A stretch of DNA of 64,000 nt from contig CAVQRB010000002.1 of assembly GCA_963715055.1 (NCBI GenBank), positions 496,001-560,000 of the forward strand, in the 5' to 3' direction. Positions 59,965 through 64,000 of the stretch are shown here, in pieces. Position numbers and translations under genes: made by a program. The DNA comes from CAVQRB01 sp963715055 (GTDB taxonomy: Bacteria; Pseudomonadota; Alphaproteobacteria; Rhodobacterales; Rhodobacteraceae). Every line of letters begins with the position of its first letter. Position 1 is the first letter of the stretch. The notes under the pieces were generated by a model. That model was given only the letters and a program-made list of their open reading frames with translations. It did no database searches and was not told where the DNA came from.

Positions 59965-61290
59965 CTACATCTTCACCCGACGCAGGATCAGTTCCAGTTG
60001 CGTGAAGCTGTTGGACACGCTTTGGCGTTCGGACTTCGCGAGGAAGGCATCAAGTTCCGGCCAAACCTGAATGGCAGCGTCCAGCTCAGGATCACTACCG
60101 GCGACATAAAGCCCTGCCTGAACCATCATCGCATTGCGATCATAGAGCGAGAGCAGTCGTCGAGCCTTCTTCAGGAGTTCGTTTTCCTTCTCGCTCGCCG
60201 CATCCGGCAAACTCCTCGAGACGGACCTCAGAACATCGATTGCGGGGTAGCGTCCACGTTCCGCGATACCACGGTCCAGAATGACATGCCCATCGAGCAC
60301 GCCGCGCAGGATATCCGCAATCGGTTCTTCCATATCCGAGCCCGCGACCAGAACGCTGAAGACACCCGTGATATTGCCCTGTGCCTCCTTGCCCGGCCCG
60401 GCCCGTTCGCAAAGCGACATGATGAGGTGTGCCGTGGATGGCGGATAGCCCCGGAGAACCGGCGCCTCCCCCCCTGCGACTGCGACCTCGCGGTGAGCTT
60501 CGGCGAAGCGCGTGATGGAATCGGCGAGAAACAAAACGGACTTTCCCTGATCCCTGAAATGCTCGGCGACGGACATCGCAGCCCAGGCGCATCGGCGTCG
60601 GATCAGGGGCGACTGGTCTGATGTGGCGCAGATCACCACCGCACGTCGCAACCCTTCGGGACCAAGCACCTTTTCAATGAAATGGCGCAACTCGCGCCCG
60701 CGTTCGCCGATCATCGCGATCACCACGATGTCGGATTTCATGTTCTGCGCCAGGTGGCCCAGCAGGCTCGACTTGCCGACCCCGGAACCGGCAAAGAGGC
60801 CAATTCTCTGGCCTTCCACAATAGGCAGCATCGTATTCAGCCCTGCCATGCCCGTGTTCAGGCGCTCTCCCATCGCACGGCGCGCACTGGCGTCGGGCGG
60901 CGCGCTTCGAAGACCCCTGGCCAAAGCACCACGCAGCAAGGGCCTGCCGTCGATGGGGTTGCCGAAGGGGTCGATGATCCGGCCGATCCACCCGTCGGAC
61001 GGAGCGATCCCGCGCGCTTGCAGCAACGCCGCCCGGTCGTTCAGGGCAACGCCGTTGGGCTGCTCGTCCGGCAGCAGGACAAGATGCTCGCCGTCGAGTT
61101 GCAGAACCTCGCCGGACAGCGGTTCACCATGACGGTAGATGATGACCAGATCTCCGATGCGGGCCTTTCCGGCCAGCCCCGAGACATGCACCACGCCCGC
61201 GTCGACGCGGCATACGCGTCCAATCGCGCGCACAGGATTGAGCTCGGCGATCTGCGCGGTCAGTCCATCAAATGGGATTGGCTTGTTCAT
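59965..61290 (-). CDS. fliI: flagellum-specific ATPase FliI
   Basis: A 441-residue type-III export ATPase. Walker A AGSGVGKS is at 167-174; the Walker B region is KSVLFLADSITRFAEAHREVA; the ATPase-specific block is RGYPPSTAHLIMSLCERAG. The C-terminus has GRYPAIDVLRSVSRSLPDAASEKENELLKKARRLLSLYDRN. It energises export of flagellar proteins. ATG 61290 has GAAGGACTCCC. It is divergent from flgB. Confidence 0.95.
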   Translation of the reverse strand: MNKPIPFDGLTAQIAELNPVRAIGRVCRVDAGVVHVSGLAGKARIGDLVIIYRHGEPLSGEVLQLDGEHLVLLPDEQPNGVALNDRAALLQARGIAPSDGWIGRIIDPFGNPIDGRPLLRGALARGLRSAPPDASARRAMGERLNTGMAGLNTMLPIVEGQRIGLFAGSGVGKSSLLGHLAQNMKSDIVVIAMIGERGRELRHFIEKVLGPEGLRRAVVICATSDQSPLIRRRCAWAAMSVAEHFRDQGKSVLFLADSITRFAEAHREVAVAGGEAPVLRGYPPSTAHLIMSLCERAGPGKEAQGNITGVFSVLVAGSDMEEPIADILRGVLDGHVILDRGIAERGRYPAIDVLRSVSRSLPDAASEKENELLKKARRLLSLYDRNAMMVQAGLYVAGSDPELDAAIQVWPELDAFLAKSERQSVSNSFTQLELILRRVKM

Positions 61291-61333
61291 GGGAGTCCTT
61301 CGGTCAGCGCAAACTCTTTCTAAAGGAATCGGA

Positions 61334-61351
61334 GTTAAGCCTTGATGAAAC
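61334..61351 (+). promoter_or_regulatory. motif shared with the motB upstream region
   Basis: GTTAAGCCTTGATGAAAC, 20 bases upstream of the flgB ATG; a near copy lies upstream of motB (minus, 55781-55797). It may be a CtrA-type half-site. The short distance to flgB is unusual for a promoter element. Confidence 0.4.
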
Positions 61352-61371
61352 CACACGTGGGAGAAACCCCG

Positions 61372-61770
61372 ATGTTCAAAAATCTCGACATCTTCAGGAT
61401 GTCCTATGCGATGGCCACGCATGCCGGCCAGAAACAGGCGGTCGCAGCGCAGAATATCGCGAATTCCGATACGCCCGGCTACAAGGCGCGGGATATCTCG
61501 GATTTTTCGCAGGCCTTCGAAGCCGACAAGTCACTGACCGATTCCGCCGGTCTGCGGTCGTCCCGCGAACGCCATCTGAATGGAGCAATGCCCGGCCAGA
61601 CCGCGGACACTTTCGTGGACAAGACGGCAATCGCGTCGCCGAATGGCAATACTGTCTCTCTGGAAACGGAAATGCTGCGGTCGCTCGATGCCAAGCGTGC
61701 CCATGACCGCGCGCTCGCCATCTACAAGTCGTCGATAACCATTCTGCGCGCGACGCTCAGCCGCGCCTGA
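61372..61770 (+). CDS. flgB: flagellar basal-body rod protein FlgB
   Basis: A 132-residue rod protein. The family motif AAQNIANSDTPGYKARDISDFSQAF is present, and the C-terminal helix LDAKRAHDRALAIYKSSITILRATLSRA follows. It is the first rod subunit next to the MS ring. ATG 61372 follows GGGAGAAACCCCG. flgC follows after 14 bases. Confidence 0.95.
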   Translation: MFKNLDIFRMSYAMATHAGQKQAVAAQNIANSDTPGYKARDISDFSQAFEADKSLTDSAGLRSSRERHLNGAMPGQTADTFVDKTAIASPNGNTVSLETEMLRSLDAKRAHDRALAIYKSSITILRATLSRA

Positions 61771-61784
61771 AAGGAGCTTTCAAG

Positions 61785-62178
61785 ATGAGTGAGTTTTCCA
61801 AAGCCCTGGGTGTCTCGACAAGCGGACTGAAGGCGCAGGCCACGCGGTTGCGGCATCTGGCCGAGAACATCTCCAACGCGGATACACCCGGCTACCGCAG
61901 AAAGCTGGTGGCCTTCGAAACCGCGATGAACCCGGACCGGGGCGTTTCAACCGTCCAGACCGGCAAGGTGTCGCTCGATGCAGCGCGCGTTGGAGAGGAT
62001 CTATGACCCGTCTCATCCGCTGGCTGAAGACGACGGATATTACGACGGATCCAACGTCGACCTGATGATCGAACTCGGCGACGCGAGGGAAGCGCAACGC
62101 AGTTACGAGGCGAACCTGAAAGTCTTTGAGCAAACACGTCAGATGTCGAGCAGCCTGATGGATCTGCTGCGGAAATGA
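61785..62178 (+). pseudogene. flgC: flagellar basal-body rod protein FlgC, frameshifted at a GC tract
   Basis: From ATG 61785 (AAAGGAGCTTTCAAG upstream) the frame encodes SEFSKALGVSTSGLKAQATR, HLAENISNADTPGYRRKLVAFETAM and SLDAAR, then stops at 62004-62006 (VGEDL). The rest lies one frame over: LERIYDPSHPLAEDDGYYDGS, VDLMIELGDAREAQRSYEANL and a C-terminal helix to 62178. Adding two bases (one more GC unit) in the GCGCGCG tract at 61984-61990 gives an unbroken 131-residue FlgC of normal length. The tract is a slippage-prone dinucleotide repeat. Error or real. Confidence 0.85.
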
Positions 62179-62227
62179 TCACGTGAACACCTGACTGAGA
62201 AACAGACAAAACAGAAGGACATCCAGA

Positions 62228-62554
62228 ATGGATATCAAGACAGTTACCACGGCTCAGAACCTGGGCGCCTCGCGCGCCGCTTCCGCAATCAGAAGCTATG
62301 CGGACGCGCGGCCCGCGACAGAACCGTCGCCCGAGGCGAACGGATTTCTGGACACAGCGAAGTCCGCGGCACTGGATTTCGCAGGCACGCTGGCCGCAAG
62401 CGAGGCGGCGGCCAAGGAATCGATGATCGGCGATGCCGATCCTCACGCGCTCGTGCAGGCGCTCGCTCAGACCGAGCTTGCAGTGGAAACGGCAGTCGCG
62501 GTGCGCAACAAGGTCGTCGAGGCCTATCAGGAAATCCTGAGGATGCCTGTTTAA
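62228..62554 (+). CDS. fliE: flagellar hook-basal body complex protein FliE
   Basis: A 108-residue protein. The C-terminal family block DPHALVQALAQTELAVETAVAVRNKVVEAYQEILRMPV is intact. The N-terminal part is Ala-rich. It links the MS ring to the rod. ATG 62228 is preceded by AGAAGGACATCCAGA. fliQ starts one base after its stop. Confidence 0.94.
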   Translation: MDIKTVTTAQNLGASRAASAIRSYADARPATEPSPEANGFLDTAKSAALDFAGTLAASEAAAKESMIGDADPHALVQALAQTELAVETAVAVRNKVVEAYQEILRMPV

Positions 62555-62555
62555 A

Positions 62556-62825
62556 ATGATCAACGAGGTGATCTTTTTCGACACGCTGCGGCAGGGTTTG
62601 TGGATTTCCGTTCTGATTTCCATTCCGATCCTGACGGCGGCACTGGTCACGGGCGTCTCTATCGGCCTCGTGCAGGCCCTGACCTCCATTCAGGAAATGA
62701 CGCTGACCTTCGTGCCCAAACTGGCGGCCATCGTCATCGTCTTCTGGATGTCGATGGGCTTCATGACGCAGACTCTCGTGTCCTTCTTTCACGAGCGGAT
62801 CATTCCGCTGATCATCGGAGGCTGA
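62556..62825 (+). CDS. fliQ: flagellar export protein FliQ
   Basis: An 89-residue two-helix membrane protein (ISVLISIPILTAALVTGVSIGLVQALTSIQEMTLTFVPKLAAIVIVFWMSMGFM). It is part of the export gate with FliP and FliR. It follows fliE after one base and precedes flgF by two. Confidence 0.95.
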   Translation: MINEVIFFDTLRQGLWISVLISIPILTAALVTGVSIGLVQALTSIQEMTLTFVPKLAAIVIVFWMSMGFMTQTLVSFFHERIIPLIIGG

Positions 62826-62827
62826 CC

Positions 62828-63541
62828 ATGGAGAATGCAGGTTACACGACCCTGACCCGGCAGTCCGGGCTGCTGCGCGAGATGCGCGTTGTCGCCAACA
62901 ACATCGCGAATACCGCTACTTCGGGATTTCGGCAGGAAGGCGTCGTCTTCTCGGAATATGTTAAGGCCATCGAGGGTGACACAAGCCTGTCAATGGGCCA
63001 GGGGAACGCACGACACACCTCATTCGAGCAGGGGGCCCTGACGCAGACCGGCGGAACCTTCGATTTCGCAATCGAAGGCGACGGGTTCTTCCTGATCGAA
63101 ACGCCTGACGGAGAGCGTTTGACACGCGCGGGCGACTTCACCCCGAACGCGGAAGGCGATCTGGTGACCCAGGATGGCTACCGGGTTCTCGACGCCGGCG
63201 GCGCGCCCGTTTTCATTCCGCCGGGTGCTGCGGATCTCGCGGTATCGGCGGATGGCACCATCTCGACGGAAGGCAATCCGATCGGCCAGATCGGGATGGT
63301 TGCGCCAGTGAACGCGCAAGGAATGGTGCGAGAGGATGGCGTCCTGTTCCGGGCTGATGAAGGCTATGAGCCTGCAGAGGGGGCCCGCGTCCTGCAGCGT
63401 TTCATCGAGAGCTCCAACGTCGATCCCATTTTGCAATTGACCCGGATGATCGAAGTGCAGCGCGCCTATGAACTCGGCGCAAGTTTCCTCGATGCCGAAG
63501 ACGAACGGGTTCGCGCCGCCCTGCGCGCGATTTCGCAATGA
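62828..63541 (+). CDS. flgF: flagellar basal-body rod protein FlgF
   Basis: A 237-residue rod protein. It starts MENAGYTTLTRQSGLLREMRV, with VVANNIANTATSGFRQEGVVFSEY and the D1 region FDFAIEGDGFFLIETPDGERLTRAGDF. It ends ESSNVDPILQLTRMIEVQRAYELGASFLDAEDERVRAALR. ATG 62828 chosen; longer frames reach into fliQ. It precedes flgG, its usual partner. Confidence 0.94.
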   Translation: MENAGYTTLTRQSGLLREMRVVANNIANTATSGFRQEGVVFSEYVKAIEGDTSLSMGQGNARHTSFEQGALTQTGGTFDFAIEGDGFFLIETPDGERLTRAGDFTPNAEGDLVTQDGYRVLDAGGAPVFIPPGAADLAVSADGTISTEGNPIGQIGMVAPVNAQGMVREDGVLFRADEGYEPAEGARVLQRFIESSNVDPILQLTRMIEVQRAYELGASFLDAEDERVRAALRAISQ

Positions 63542-63569
63542 CAGCTAGTCCTCACACAGGAGCAGACAC

Positions 63570-64000
63570 ATGCGTGCGTTGAAGATTGCGGCTACGGGAA
63601 TGAGCGCCCAGCAGTTGCGGGTGGAGACCATTTCCAACAACCTGTCGAACATGAGCACGACCGGCTACAACGCCCGGCGAGCCGAGTTCGCGGACCTTCA
63701 CTATCAGCAGATGACCCGACCCGGCACCATAAACGCCACGGATGGAACCGTCCTGCCGACGGGTGTCCAATTGGGTCTCGGCGTCAGACCTTCAGCGGTT
63801 TCGGTGCAGCTGCAACAAGGTGCCCTGTCCGCAACAGGCGGAGATCTCGATGTCGCGATCGAAGGCCTCGGATACCTGGAAGTGACCCTGCCCTCGGGTG
63901 GGACGGCCTACACAAGAGACGGCGGGTTGAAACGGACGGGAGACGGTCTGATCGTGACGTCGGACGGATTTCCAGTGGCACCCGAAATCGTGATCCCCAG
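63570..64000 (+). CDS. flgG: flagellar distal rod protein FlgG, 3' end outside window
   Basis: The first 143 codons of FlgG: MRALKIAATGMSAQQLRVET, ISNNLSNMSTTGYNARRAEFADLHYQQMTRPGT, then LGLGVRPSAVSVQLQQGALSATGGDLDVAIEG and AYTRDGGLKRTGDGLIVTSDGFPV. The hook-basal body family fold continues beyond the right edge. ATG 63570 follows CAGGAGCAGACAC. Confidence 0.94.
   Translation, partial: MRALKIAATGMSAQQLRVETISNNLSNMSTTGYNARRAEFADLHYQQMTRPGTINATDGTVLPTGVQLGLGVRPSAVSVQLQQGALSATGGDLDVAIEGLGYLEVTLPSGGTAYTRDGGLKRTGDGLIVTSDGFPVAPEIVIP

Noticed and set aside
59815..60621. Plus-strand open frame over the 3' end of fliI
   Set aside because: Antisense to a clearly recognised FliI; no independent support.

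Overview
The window is about 64 kb of a high-GC alphaproteobacterial chromosome. Gene content places it in the Rhodobacterales, roseobacter group: VPLPA-CTERM proteins, a DUF5928-type glycosyltransferase beside a sulfotransferase, MlaA/MlaC, GlcDEF and a roseobacter-type flagellar cluster. I cannot name genus or species from sequence alone.

Layout. 1-403: the N-terminus of a LacI-type regulator cut by the left edge, then tRNA-Arg(CCT) and tRNA-Pro(CGG). 432-8944 (minus): a DMT permease and leucine biosynthesis (leuB, leuD, leuC), split up by an exported phosphatase/nuclease-fold protein, a membrane protein, an IalB-like protein and a frameshifted VPLPA-CTERM protein. 9.2-12.3 kb (plus): MscS channel, an unknown Rossmann-like protein, rsfS and a frameshifted rlmH. 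12.4-19.9 kb: glycolate oxidase glcDEF behind a palindromic operator candidate, two tandem trypsin-fold proteases, and an hsp20 gene with a sigma-32-type promoter. 20-31 kb: K+ channel, gabD, hydrolase, creatinase, small membrane proteins, HIT protein, a divergent glycosyltransferase/sulfotransferase pair, smpB, sseA and an aromatic aminotransferase. 31-46 kb: glnK-amtB with an NtrC-like site, a bifunctional PBP, mlaA-mlaC, the ridA-GDPD-GNAT-phhB chain, peroxiredoxin, ferredoxin reductase, rsmD, a second VPLPA-CTERM protein and a cold-shock gene.

46.3-49.84 kb is an insertion-sequence graveyard: a decayed IS5-type remnant, the 3' half of an IS3-type transposase, and a nearly full-length but multiply disabled IS3-family element. 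It abuts the flagellar region. There motB-flgE-flgK-flgL-flgI read left (minus). trhO (minus), pncA-pncB (plus), an unknown HTH-like gene (minus) and fliI (minus) follow. flgB-flgC-fliE-fliQ-flgF-flgG read right and leave the window.

Several otherwise conserved genes carry single disabling changes: a VPLPA protein, rlmH and flgC are frameshifted, and a small DMT transporter has a nonsense codon. These are either assembly errors or real decay; telling them apart is the most useful check on this window. I did not find a convincingly new defence or biosynthetic system. The most interesting loci are the glycosyltransferase/sulfotransferase pair, the possible GC-tract frameshift in flgC, and several unexplained repeats and palindromes.
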